Made by a program: the position numbers and the translations under genes. The notes under the pieces were generated by a model. That model worked only from the letters and a program-made list of their open reading frames with translations. It ran no database searches and was not told the DNA's origin. A stretch of DNA of 64,000 nucleotides from Phycisphaerae bacterium (lineage in GTDB: Bacteria; Planctomycetota; Phycisphaerae; Phycisphaerales; UBA1924), in NCBI GenBank assembly GCA_030429705.1, contig JAUIES010000002.1, forward strand, positions 250,001 to 314,000. Reading direction: 5' to 3'. This document shows, piece after piece, positions 18,234-27,111 of this stretch; the first letter of the stretch is position 1, and each line of letters begins with the position of its first letter.

Positions 18234-18629
18234 TTAGTCGTCACACGCGTAGAAGAACTTTGCTTCGATGATCTTGCTGTCTTCTACCGTATAGAGACAG
18301 GTCTCAGCGAGTAGCGTTCTCTGGCCGGCCATCGGACCATCTTGAAAAGTGACTTCGGTTCGACTTTCGCAGATGAACTGGTTGCCGTTGATGAGTGGCG
18401 CACTGACTTTTGCACTGTGGACTTCGGTTGTGTTGCGCCAGTGTTCGCTCATCTTGAGCAGTTCCTGCTTGCCCTCCGTCACGCGTTTGTAGGGGCTTCC
18501 GGGCATTTCCGTAGGCTCGATATGCCGTGCGTTGTCAGCATAGCACTCGACCATGGCTTCATGGTGCATGCCATCATTGCAAAGCGAAGTCAGGCGTTCG
18601 GCAACTTCCTGGATCGATGGTGTGGTCAT
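18234..18629 (-). CDS. SnoaL/NTF2-like protein
   Basis: From ATG 18629 this is a 131-residue cytoplasmic protein. Its pattern is an N-terminal helix pair (SIQEVAERLTSLCNDG), then MVECYADNARHIEP, then a beta-rich C-terminal half with LLAETCLYTVEDSKIIEAKFF. This matches the cone-shaped NTF2/SnoaL fold, used both by small-molecule isomerases and by non-catalytic proteins. A longer GTG-initiated version (18707) lacks conservation logic and was not used. It is convergent with the metalloprotease gene, 21 bases away. Confidence 0.75.
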   Translation of the reverse strand: MTTPSIQEVAERLTSLCNDGMHHEAMVECYADNARHIEPTEMPGSPYKRVTEGKQELLKMSEHWRNTTEVHSAKVSAPLINGNQFICESRTEVTFQDGPMAGQRTLLAETCLYTVEDSKIIEAKFFYACDD

Positions 18630-18761
18630 GGCGCATTGTATACGAGCGGTACCGATTGGTGCCTGGTTTACCTGTACCGATTGGAGCTGCGAATTGGCTT
18701 CGGACACGAAAAACGGCGGCCCGTCACCGGTGCCGCCGTCTCTAGATGACTTTGCGAATCG

Positions 18762-19808
18762 TTACTCGCAGCCAGCAGCGAATCCGGCGAGGAATGCGAG
18801 CGCATCGAAGAAGTCGAACATGTCGTCGTTGTTGAAGTCGCCGATGGGATCTTGAGCCGCGAAGGCGATCAAAAACATCTGCACATCGAAGAAGTCGAGC
18901 AGGCAGTCCCGGTTGAGGTTAGCGGGCACATCGCATTCGGGTGTGAAGCCTCGAACGACGAGAACGCGGTCCCCTCCGCCGAAGGTTGAAAACAGGAAGT
19001 CGCCGGTGAGCGGGTCGCGTGTTCCACCTTCTGCGCCGCTCAGTCCGGTGATGAAGACTCGTTCTGTGTCGATGATCGGATCGCCGTTTGCGTCAGTTTC
19101 GTAAGTCACAATCTGCCCGCTGCTATACCCGCTTACGAGAACGCTCTCGACTGGAAAGAGTGTTGCGCCGGCTTCCACATAAACAATGCCTTCCGGGCCG
19201 CCACCGATGGTGATGGCGTTTGTCGGGGCGGATATATCGTAAGTGCCATTCCCGTCTGGTGACAGTTCCGCGTCGTGCCAGACGGAGGCATTAAACGATG
19301 CAACTTTGAGTCGTCCGGCTCCTTGGAAACCGTCGGGCACAACCATCATTGCGCCGAGTGATGATGTGAAGCCGAGTGCTGTGAGATTATCGTCGCGAGC
19401 GGTTTCGGTCTCACCGGGAAGGATCTGCCCGATGTTGTTGTTGCTGTAGCGTGAATAGAACAGCACGCCGCCAGGGCCATAAAAGAGCCCGCCATCGATG
19501 TTGGGTGCTGGTGCGAACACCGTTGACGATTCACCGAATCCGATGACATGATCATCAGCATCGCGAATGACGGGAACCGCATGCAGAGTGCCACTCGAAC
19601 TGTTGGCAGAACCGCCGATCAAGAGCGTGTCAGGATCATCGGCTTTGAATACAAGCCCGCCGAGTGATCCGGGCACATCCGGGGGGGTTCCCAGATCAGT
19701 AAAGGTATAGGCACAGGCGTAAAACGGATCGACGGTCTGGGCTGTGGCGACGGTCGAGGCACTTCCACAGATAACGGCTGCGCATCCAAGTTTAAACAAA
19801 AGCGACAT
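18762..19808 (-). CDS. Secreted protein with C-terminal dockerin-like anchor
   Basis: The 348-residue protein starts at ATG 19808 behind GGAGAGAGAG and has a signal peptide (LLFKLGCAAVICGSASTVATA). The body (about 30-290) consists of strand-rich segments such as GGLVFKADDPDTLLIGGSAN and DGGLFYGPGGVLFYSRYSN, resembling beta-propeller or PEP-CTERM-region-like cell-surface proteins. The last 55 residues are the same anchor as in the neighbouring genes: CDVPANLNRDCLLDFFDVQ, then DFNNDDMFDFFDALAFLAGF and a final GCE. Cargo function is unknown. It is divergent from the next anchored gene at 20107. Confidence 0.82.
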   Translation of the reverse strand: MSLLFKLGCAAVICGSASTVATAQTVDPFYACAYTFTDLGTPPDVPGSLGGLVFKADDPDTLLIGGSANSSSGTLHAVPVIRDADDHVIGFGESSTVFAPAPNIDGGLFYGPGGVLFYSRYSNNNIGQILPGETETARDDNLTALGFTSSLGAMMVVPDGFQGAGRLKVASFNASVWHDAELSPDGNGTYDISAPTNAITIGGGPEGIVYVEAGATLFPVESVLVSGYSSGQIVTYETDANGDPIIDTERVFITGLSGAEGGTRDPLTGDFLFSTFGGGDRVLVVRGFTPECDVPANLNRDCLLDFFDVQMFLIAFAAQDPIGDFNNDDMFDFFDALAFLAGFAAGCE

Positions 19809-20106
19809 CTCTCTCTCCTCTGTTGAGGTACCGGTTGGGCTGACGCGTTCGGTACTTTATGTCGTCAATGTTATCGCAAGTGAATCGATTGAACAAGGCC
19901 TTTTTGGAGGCTGTAGAAGCAACCACGATGGTTTTCGGTCCTATGAACAGACTTGTTGGAGAAACGAAGTCAATCGTCGTTTGTGGATGTTGTTTGGTGT
20001 GCAGCTTGAATTCGGATACGATGTACGCGGTGCCGCTGCAGGTTCAGTGACTGTCGGTCGCGGTTGTTCGTACTGACGCGGGGACTTCGGAACGGAGAGA
20101 GATGAG

Positions 20107-20898
20107 ATGAAGCGAGTTGCTTTTTTGATGTCGATGGTGTTTGCGAGTTGGAGTGCGTCTGCTGGACCTGAGTGGCCGGAGGTCGGCGATGCTGGTTCGT
20201 TACCAGGCAGCGCACAGCCGACAGAGGGAATGGGAGCACTGACGAAGATCACAGGCCGACTGGAAGGACCACAAGGACTTCCATCGCTTGGCGAGGACGA
20301 CTTTCAGGACATGTACTTGATCAACATCGTCAACCCGAACCAGTTCCGAGCATCGACGGTGATCGATGACGGCGGGATTGCGGCATTCAATTCGCACCTG
20401 TGGCTCATCAAAGCCGATGAACGGGCACTCCTCGGAACACTCGGCTTCCCCCCCGATCCAAACGGGGCCCGATTGCTCCGATTCTCGACGGACGAAACGG
20501 GCGCCGGTGTGAAAGAGCCGGGGCTGTATTACCTGGCGATCTCAAGCGTCGGTAGTATTCCGCTCGGTGGCATCGGCCCAGGTCCTATGTTCAACTTTGG
20601 CTTCCCCGGCGAGATATCCGGACCGGATGGCGTCGGCGGCATGATGAACCCGATCGTGGACTGGACGGACGGTGTGCAGTTCGGCGTCTATGAGATTGTG
20701 CTCAATGGCGTCGCGCTGATCGAGCCGGATTGCCCAGCCGATTTGACGGGGAATGGCGTACTGGATTTCTTTGATGTCCAACTTTTCCTGTCGTTCTTCG
20801 CCAATGACGATGTCATCGCGGACTGGAATGGCGATGGGCTGTTCGATTTCTTCGATGTTCTGCTCTATCTCAACGATTTTGCAGCCGGGTGTCCATAG
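20107..20898 (+). CDS. Secreted protein with C-terminal dockerin-like anchor
   Basis: The 263-residue protein starts at ATG 20107 behind GGAGAGAGATGAG and has a signal peptide (KRVAFLMSMVFASWSASA). The central region contains DDFQDMYLINIVNPNQFRAS and DGVQFGVYEIVLNGV. This strand pattern recurs in planctomycete extracellular proteins of unknown role. The C-terminal anchor is complete: CPADLTGNGVLDFFDVQ, DWNGDGLFDFFDVLLYLNDF and a final GCP. The upstream intergenic region (19809-20106) separates it from the divergent anchored gene and shows no other gene. Confidence 0.82.
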   Translation: MKRVAFLMSMVFASWSASAGPEWPEVGDAGSLPGSAQPTEGMGALTKITGRLEGPQGLPSLGEDDFQDMYLINIVNPNQFRASTVIDDGGIAAFNSHLWLIKADERALLGTLGFPPDPNGARLLRFSTDETGAGVKEPGLYYLAISSVGSIPLGGIGPGPMFNFGFPGEISGPDGVGGMMNPIVDWTDGVQFGVYEIVLNGVALIEPDCPADLTGNGVLDFFDVQLFLSFFANDDVIADWNGDGLFDFFDVLLYLNDFAAGCP

Positions 20899-20977
20899 AA
20901 ACAACACGACCGTAATGACGGTCTTGGTGGAACCAGGACTCGAGTACACCGGCGAAATTCGCAAATCATCGTTTCGG

Positions 20978-22852
20978 CTACAAATCGAGTAGCGTTCGAC
21001 ACCGCTCCACCACTTCGGCGATCGGAACGAGCGAACCCTTGCCAGCATCGGTACGGGCTTTGAGTTCCACGCTGTTCTGCGCCAGAGCCTTGGCACCGAT
21101 CGTGAGACGGATGGGGATGCCGATGAGATCAGCATCATTGAACTTCACACCCGGGCGTTCGTCACGGTCGTCGATGAGAACATCAAATCCGCTGTCAGCA
21201 AGTTGATCGGCGAGCGCGTCCGCGGCTGCGATGGTCTCGGCGTCGGGCTTGATCAGCGTGACCAGAATGTGATACGGCGTGATCGGCGCAGGCCAGATGA
21301 TGCCGTTGTCGTCGCACGACTGTTCAACGCATGCGGCGACGGTGCGGCTCACACCGATGCCGTAGCAACCCATGATCACCGGGTTGCGTTCACCGTCCTT
21401 GCCGAGGATTTCAAATCCCATTGCTTTGGAGTATTTGTCACCGAGTTTGAATATGTGCCCCACTTCGATGCCGCGCTTGGCTTCAAGCGAAACACCCGAC
21501 GCGCGTGGTGACGGGTCGCCGGCCTGAGCATTGCGGATGCTCGTGACCGTGGCTGTTTTCTCAGGATCGCCGCCCAGGTCGCGTTGCCAGTTGAAATGCT
21601 TGACATGGTGATCAGGTTTATCTGCCCCGGTGACCCAGAACATGGGCTTGCTCTTGGCGGCGTCGAAACCGACGGCGGCATCCGGGTCAACAAGGAGCAC
21701 GACATCATCGCGTCCAGCGGCGATCGCGGGTGAGACATAACCGATGGCGAATCCTGCGGCTTTGGCTGCGGCGATATCACCGATGGCGACGGATCCCCCC
21801 ACCACATCACGGACCTTGCCTTCGTTGACATCTTGGTCGCCGCGTACGCACGCGAGGATCCACTTGCCGTCGTGCTGACCACCATTGGCCTTGAAGACCA
21901 CTGTTTTGAGCATATTTGCCGGTTTGACCTTCAGCAACTTGCAAACTTCCTCGATGCCCGGGCAATCGGGCGTATGCACGGTGTCGAGGTCGCCGGTCGG
22001 GTCGCCACAGAAATATCCGCCTTCAGGCGCAGGGCGTTCGCCAATCTCGGCTTTTTCAACATTCGCCGCATATCCCGTACTGGGGCAAACGAGTATTGTG
22101 TCTTCACCCGTTTCGGCGTTGACCATGAACTCGTGGCTTGCTGAACCACCGATCGGCCCGGCTTCCGCTTCAACCACGGTGAAGTCCAGGCCACAACGGG
22201 TGAAGATATTGACATACGCCTGATACATGCGGTCGTAGGTTTCGTCGAGTCCCCCCGCTCCATGCGTGATAATGCAGCCATCCTGCACCGCTTCACCTTG
22301 TTGGCTGGCATGAAATGAGTACGCATCCTTCATGATGAACTCGCGGCAGCGGAGCAGACCAGCACGCGGGCGAAACTCGTCGCGATACTTGGTCTGGATC
22401 TGATACACGCTGAGCGGCAAAGCCTTGTATGAACTGACAGCGGCGCGCAGTGTGTCGGTGATGACTTCTTCGTGCGTCGGGCCGAGGAACTGTGCTCGCC
22501 CGTGACGATCTTCAAGCGTGATGAGCAAATCGCCGTAGTCCTGATCGCGTCCGGTCGGTTTGAGCAGTTCGAGCGGCATCAGGGCTGGTAACAACAATTC
22601 GCCCGCGCCCGTTGCATTCATCTCTTCACGCACGATTTGCTCGACCTTACGAAGCACGCGATATCCGAGTGGCAGATAGGCATAGACGCCAGCGGTCACC
22701 TTGCGGATATACCCAGCCCGCGAAAGGAAGATATGACTTGGGGTCTCGGCATCCGCTGGCGCTTCGCGCGTCGTTGGGATAAGGGACTGCGTCCATCGGC
22801 TGATGTCGCCTCGAACAGTCGTTTGGTTCGTGTTGTGCGTCTCAGTGGTCAT
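20978..22852 (-). CDS. proS: Prolyl-tRNA synthetase
   Basis: This class II aminoacyl-tRNA synthetase charges tRNA-Pro in the cytoplasm. From ATG 22852 it has 624 residues, in the range of the bacterial type that carries an inserted editing domain. Motif 1 lies in SRAGYIRKVTAGVYAYLPLG. Motif 2 is in GPTHEEVITDT, and YRDEFRPRAGLLRCREFIMK is the tRNA/ATP loop. A proline-editing (YbaK-like) domain occupies roughly the middle. The C-terminal anticodon-binding domain contains DDRDERPGVKFNDADLIG. An upstream extension to 22954 is in frame but has no family support. Confidence 0.95.
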   Translation of the reverse strand: MTTETHNTNQTTVRGDISRWTQSLIPTTREAPADAETPSHIFLSRAGYIRKVTAGVYAYLPLGYRVLRKVEQIVREEMNATGAGELLLPALMPLELLKPTGRDQDYGDLLITLEDRHGRAQFLGPTHEEVITDTLRAAVSSYKALPLSVYQIQTKYRDEFRPRAGLLRCREFIMKDAYSFHASQQGEAVQDGCIITHGAGGLDETYDRMYQAYVNIFTRCGLDFTVVEAEAGPIGGSASHEFMVNAETGEDTILVCPSTGYAANVEKAEIGERPAPEGGYFCGDPTGDLDTVHTPDCPGIEEVCKLLKVKPANMLKTVVFKANGGQHDGKWILACVRGDQDVNEGKVRDVVGGSVAIGDIAAAKAAGFAIGYVSPAIAAGRDDVVLLVDPDAAVGFDAAKSKPMFWVTGADKPDHHVKHFNWQRDLGGDPEKTATVTSIRNAQAGDPSPRASGVSLEAKRGIEVGHIFKLGDKYSKAMGFEILGKDGERNPVIMGCYGIGVSRTVAACVEQSCDDNGIIWPAPITPYHILVTLIKPDAETIAAADALADQLADSGFDVLIDDRDERPGVKFNDADLIGIPIRLTIGAKALAQNSVELKARTDAGKGSLVPIAEVVERCRTLLDL

Positions 22853-23022
22853 GGGACCGGAGTGTAGGTTGGCGTGGTCGCATGTTTGCGAACACGATGA
22901 GAAATCAATCCCAGACACGCCTATGCGAACGAGCGTGGTGAGATTCATAGTCAACCGGCTACCATCGCTTGTTCGATAGTCTTTTTGATCTCACGCCGAG
23001 TCTGCCCATGAAAGGACTTGCC

Positions 23023-23484
23023 ATGCTCAATCGCATCAATCGTTGTCTCGGGGTTGGTCTTGCCGGCGCCTGTCTGGGCAGCCTTGCGGTGGCTCCCATG
23101 AGTGGTTGTGAGTCGAGCAATCTGGGCGGGCTACTCGGATCTCCTGCAGCGATGGAACTGCTTTCACCATTGGTGAAACAAGCAGCCAATACCTATCTGA
23201 ACGATCTGGCACTCCTGACTGAGTCTTTGGGCGAGTTGACGAGTTTGTCGGGCGTGCTTGCGTTTGTCGAAAAGATCGAGCCGACAGTGCGCCAACTCTC
23301 GTCGGCCTACCAGACTTTGGCGGGGACAACCGGTGACGAGCGGGCCAACCTTCTCAAGGCGTTCGGACCAAAGTTCGAGTCGGCCAACGCGTCTTTCCTG
23401 CAAGCATCGACCGAAGCCACGGGTGATGGCATGTGGAATCGGGCGCTCTCGCCGGTGCTTGAACAAGTCAACATGTTCGAATAG
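23023..23484 (+). CDS. Lipoprotein of unknown function
   Basis: I use ATG 23023, preceded by AAAGGA; other in-frame starts at 22969 and 23008 would lengthen the N-terminus before the signal peptide. The 153-residue protein has a lipoprotein-type signal sequence ending MSGC (LAVAPMSGC). A helical region follows with many Leu/Ala positions (VKQAANTYLNDLALLTESLG and QLSSAYQTLAG). No family is recognised. It is divergent from proS and convergent with the EF-hand gene. Confidence 0.65.
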   Translation: MLNRINRCLGVGLAGACLGSLAVAPMSGCESSNLGGLLGSPAAMELLSPLVKQAANTYLNDLALLTESLGELTSLSGVLAFVEKIEPTVRQLSSAYQTLAGTTGDERANLLKAFGPKFESANASFLQASTEATGDGMWNRALSPVLEQVNMFE

Positions 23485-23498
23485 CCTGCATGAGAACT

Positions 23499-23520
23499 GA
23501 CGAAAGTTCCAACTTTCGTC
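23499..23520. terminator. Palindromic hairpin between convergent genes
   Basis: GACGAAAGTT and AACTTTCGTC are perfect 10-bp arms separated by two bases, giving an 8-bp stem with a six-base loop in practice. It lies between the lipoprotein stop (23484) and the EF-hand gene stop (23551). There is no T-tract, so terminator function is uncertain. Confidence 0.5.
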
Positions 23521-23550
23521 GCGGCTACCGGCGTCGTCGCTGCAGATGAG

Positions 23551-24903
23551 TCAGTCGTTCTGTCGACTCAAGCGTGTCAGCGCATCTTCAAGGTCACGGG
23601 CATCGATCTGACCGTCGTAGTTGACATCGGCTCGCAGGCTCCCCCCGGCGTGCCAGTCCATGAGCGTCAACAACTCGCCGTCGCTCACCGAGCCGTCGCG
23701 GTCGAGGTCGTAACTGACGAGGAACAGGCGTTGATCGCGTTCGATCGCGAGTTGTTCCATCAGGGCGGTCCACTCGGCGGGGGCGAGTCGTTCGTCGGCG
23801 TTGGTGTCGCCCATGCCGACGGCTTCGTTCCAACGGCGCAGATAGAAATCCACTTCGCTCACCGCACCAAGCGCCTCCACCATCTCGTCATACGCTCTAT
23901 TGGCAGCAGCGAAAGCAGCGTTCTCAGCAAGGTCGATGTCACCGTCGCCGTTGGCATCAAATGACTCAAACTCGGGCGGCATCGGCAGATTGCCCGTCAG
24001 GTCCGTGCGGATCGCGTCTTCGCTCAGATCGAGCAACCGCATCGCGAAAAGCAGATCTTGTGCGGTCAGCAAGGCGACCTCAGACAGATCGACGCCGACG
24101 AGTGAGTCTTCGAACTGGGCCCGCAGGCGTTCTTCGTGGATATGGCGATCGAGATTCTCTTCAAACAAGCCGGCAACCTCCATCGCGTCGAGTTCTCGAT
24201 CGACCAAAAACTGGATGCGAGCTTCGTGTTCGGCTGCCGCCCCCCGCTGCTGTTCGTCGCCGGAGAGTACGCCGTCGTTGTCGGTATCCCATGCGTCGAG
24301 TTGTGCGCGCGACAGGACGGCGGTCAGGGCGGCTTCGTTGTCGAACGATTCGCCTGCGAAGAACGGGTGTGTGCCTGGGTCGGGGACAGCCTCAATGTCG
24401 GCGAGGAAGTCGACGACTTCGTTTTCGTCGAGAACGCCGTCGCCATTGGTGTCGAGGGCTGCGAGGGTTTCGACCTCGATCATGGCGGCGTTGATGGCAT
24501 GCTGGGGTGACTGACGGTCGGTGCCGTGTGTTGCTGCAAGCAGTGCGAGGACACGGGCTTCGAGTTCGTTGTACGGCCTGTCCGCAGGCCTGTTGGCATT
24601 GACCCAGTCGGTCGCTGCTTTGAGGTGCGCATCGTAGACCGGCGTCGCGTTTGTCCCGGCTGTGCTAATCAGGGCTCGCAGCCGATCGATCGCCGAGCCG
24701 GACTGGTTGCTGTCTGTGATGTTGTCAGATGCTCCGCCGCCGTCGTTGATGATCGAACGATTGTTCTCGGTGTCACGGCCGGTGTTGGCTTCGGGCGTTG
24801 CACTCGAGTTCGCATGAGAACCGAAGCCGGGCCCGAGGACCAAGACGAGCACCCCGACCACAAGGACCGCAGCGATGAAAGCAACCACAACATTTCTGTT
24901 CAT
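23551..24903 (-). CDS. Membrane-anchored protein with six EF-hand motifs
   Basis: The start is ATG 24903, behind a GGAGG site; an in-frame extension to 25008 is not needed. The 450-residue protein has an N-terminal transmembrane anchor (VVVAFIAAVLVVGVLVLVLG). At least six calcium-binding loops of the form D-x-[DN]-x-[DG] follow: DTNGDGVLDENE, DTDNDGVLSGDE, DANGDGDIDLAE, DTNADERLAPAE, DLDRDGSVSDGE and DVNYDGQIDARD. They are separated by helical stretches. It is predicted to be exported and calcium-binding. No catalytic domain is visible, so a structural or sensory role is likely. Confidence 0.85.
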   Translation of the reverse strand: MNRNVVVAFIAAVLVVGVLVLVLGPGFGSHANSSATPEANTGRDTENNRSIINDGGGASDNITDSNQSGSAIDRLRALISTAGTNATPVYDAHLKAATDWVNANRPADRPYNELEARVLALLAATHGTDRQSPQHAINAAMIEVETLAALDTNGDGVLDENEVVDFLADIEAVPDPGTHPFFAGESFDNEAALTAVLSRAQLDAWDTDNDGVLSGDEQQRGAAAEHEARIQFLVDRELDAMEVAGLFEENLDRHIHEERLRAQFEDSLVGVDLSEVALLTAQDLLFAMRLLDLSEDAIRTDLTGNLPMPPEFESFDANGDGDIDLAENAAFAAANRAYDEMVEALGAVSEVDFYLRRWNEAVGMGDTNADERLAPAEWTALMEQLAIERDQRLFLVSYDLDRDGSVSDGELLTLMDWHAGGSLRADVNYDGQIDARDLEDALTRLSRQND

Positions 24904-25039
24904 CGGCGATTCCTCCGCGGCAACCTTGGCCGAGATTGCTCCTCTGCGCTCAGCGAAGTGTAGAGCGGCTTCGAAGGCTGCAGCGACGGCGTATCGCTGC
25001 GAAGTCAAAAGATCGCAGATCAGGGGATCAAATCAACAG

Positions 25040-25060
25040 GGCGGCTTCGGTCGCCTTTTT
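25040..25060 (+). terminator. Terminator-like hairpin upstream of the esterase gene
   Basis: GGCGGC pairs with GTCGCC (one G-U) around a stable TTCG tetraloop and is followed by five T residues. It lies 66 bases before the ATG at 25126, so it either insulates that gene or acts as a transcription attenuator in its leader. Confidence 0.65.
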
Positions 25061-25125
25061 CATGCGCGCGAGCCAACGGCGGATGCTGTACACTCGTGCG
25101 GTCCTTTGAACTCACGGAGTCCGTT

Positions 25126-27081
25126 ATGCGCCCCATTCATGTGCCTGTCGTTTCCGCTGTTGTCCTTGCACTCGCTTCGATTGCGCCCGTTGCAGCAGCC
25201 GATGTTGTTCTGCCCAAAGTGATCGGCGATCACATGGTGTTGCAGCGGAATGCCGATGCCGCCATTTGGGGCTGGGCCGTCCCTGGTGAGCGCGTTCGCG
25301 TGCGCGGGTCGTGGATGGCTGAAGACCGGGCTGTCGAAGCGAACCCCGACGGACGCTGGTTGGTTCGTTTGCCCACGCCGGACGCGGGTGGGCCGCACAC
25401 CGTCACCATCACCGGCGAGAATACGATCACGCTCAACGATGTACTCATCGGCGAGGTCTGGATTTGTGGCGGGCAGTCGAACATGGAATGGCCGATCCGT
25501 GCGATCTCACCTGACGACGCAAAGATCACCATCGCTGAAGCCAATGACCCAATGATTCGGTTGTTTGAAGTTCGTCGGCAGGTGTCGCTGCAACCTCGGG
25601 CCGATTGTGAAGCCGGGCTCTGGGGTCCGATGACGAGTGAACGAGCGCCCGAATCGAGTGCGGTCGCGTACTTCTTTGCCAAAGAACTCCGTGAAAAACT
25701 CGGCGTGCCTGTCGGCTTGATCGAATCGAACTGGGGCGGCACACGCGTCGAAGCGTGGATGAGCCCGGGTGCGCTCGATCCATTTAGCGAGTACGCGGGC
25801 ACGCTGGAAACAGTTCGGCTGTCGGCTGGCGACCCGGGCAACCGTTCAACCATGATCGAAACGCTGACCGAGCGCTGGTGGGAAGGGCTCGATAAGAACG
25901 GCCCGCAGAGTTGGACACTCCCCGGCGGATTCGATGACAGCGGCTGGGAAACAATGGAACTCCCCGCGACGCTCTCGGGCAACGGTCTCGAGAACTTTGA
26001 CGGCGTGGTGCGCTTCCGCAAGACGGTCGATCTACCCACGGGTTGGGTTGGTAAACCCGTGACGCTGACCCTCGGGCCGATCGATGATTACGACGATGTC
26101 TGGTTCAATGGCCGACACATCGGCAGCACGCACGGCGACAATCAGTGGGCAGCCGTCCGAAAGTATGAAGTCCCAGGCGAAGTCGTTCGCGGTGGGAAGA
26201 ACACCATTGCTGTACGCATTCTCGACACCGCCGGCCCGGGAGGCATCAATGGCTCAGCCGGACAGATGAATGTGCAGCGCGAAGACATGTTGGTCACGAT
26301 CGCTGGCGATTGGAAATACCAGGTCGGTCAGAAGGCGAGTGACCTGCCGCCTCGACCGACCGGTCTCAATGTCGGCCCGAATACGCCCACGGCTCTGTAT
26401 CATGGCATGATCACTCCCCTTCTACCTTTCACCGCCAAGGGTGCGATCTGGTATCAGGGCGAATCGAATGTTGGCAATGCGGCTCGGTACGCCGAGTTGT
26501 TTCCAGCGATGATTCAGGACTGGCGACGAGCGTTCCGCAATGACGACCTGTCGTTCTACTTCGTTCAGATTGCACCGTTCAACTATGGCAATGACACGGG
26601 CAACGCCGCTCGCTTACGCGACAGTCAGCGCACGACGCTCGCCCTCGAAGGAACAGGCATGGCGGTGACCATGGATATCGGCAATCCGCGCGACATTCAT
26701 CCGCGCAACAAACGCGATGTGGGCGATCGCCTGGCGCGTTGGGCACTCGCCAAAGACTACGGGCAAACAGATGTTGTGTACTCAGGACCGCTCTTCAGTT
26801 CCGCAGTCGTCAAAGGTAACTCGGTGGTTGTGTCCTTCGATCATGTGAACGGAGGATTGGTCAGTCGAGGTGGGTCTTTGACGCACTTCACCATCGCGGG
26901 CGCTGACAAGAAATTCGTCGCAGCAAATGCTGTGATTGAGGGTGACACGATTGTCGTTTCAAGCCCGGATGTCGAAGCCCCGATCGCTGTTCGATACGGC
27001 TGGGGCGCAGCCGATGAACCCAACTTGTTCAACGGCGCAGGCTTGCCCGCATCGAGTTTCAAAACGGATGACTGGGACTGA
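25126..27081 (+). CDS. Sialate O-acetylesterase-type carbohydrate esterase (SASA family)
   Basis: The start is ATG 25126 behind an ACGGAG site. The 651-residue protein begins with a signal peptide (cleavage near PVAAA-DVV). The SGNH-type active-site motif is GGQSNMEWPI with catalytic Ser118. The second catalytic block is GNPRDIHPRNKRDVGDRLARW near the C-terminus. A beta-sandwich insertion with FRKTVDLPTGWVGKPVTLTLG is typical of the SASA architecture in which a galactose-binding-like domain is inserted between the two parts. It is predicted to remove acetyl groups from exported or environmental glycans. The leader carries a terminator-like hairpin. Confidence 0.9.
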   Translation: MRPIHVPVVSAVVLALASIAPVAAADVVLPKVIGDHMVLQRNADAAIWGWAVPGERVRVRGSWMAEDRAVEANPDGRWLVRLPTPDAGGPHTVTITGENTITLNDVLIGEVWICGGQSNMEWPIRAISPDDAKITIAEANDPMIRLFEVRRQVSLQPRADCEAGLWGPMTSERAPESSAVAYFFAKELREKLGVPVGLIESNWGGTRVEAWMSPGALDPFSEYAGTLETVRLSAGDPGNRSTMIETLTERWWEGLDKNGPQSWTLPGGFDDSGWETMELPATLSGNGLENFDGVVRFRKTVDLPTGWVGKPVTLTLGPIDDYDDVWFNGRHIGSTHGDNQWAAVRKYEVPGEVVRGGKNTIAVRILDTAGPGGINGSAGQMNVQREDMLVTIAGDWKYQVGQKASDLPPRPTGLNVGPNTPTALYHGMITPLLPFTAKGAIWYQGESNVGNAARYAELFPAMIQDWRRAFRNDDLSFYFVQIAPFNYGNDTGNAARLRDSQRTTLALEGTGMAVTMDIGNPRDIHPRNKRDVGDRLARWALAKDYGQTDVVYSGPLFSSAVVKGNSVVVSFDHVNGGLVSRGGSLTHFTIAGADKKFVAANAVIEGDTIVVSSPDVEAPIAVRYGWGAADEPNLFNGAGLPASSFKTDDWD

Positions 27082-27111
27082 TCTGATCAGGATTTGAGTA
27101 TTCGCGTACGA

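Noticed and set aside
19809-20106. Open frames in the divergent intergenic region between the two anchored genes
   Set aside because: No ribosome site, signal peptide or family pattern; the region most likely holds promoters only.
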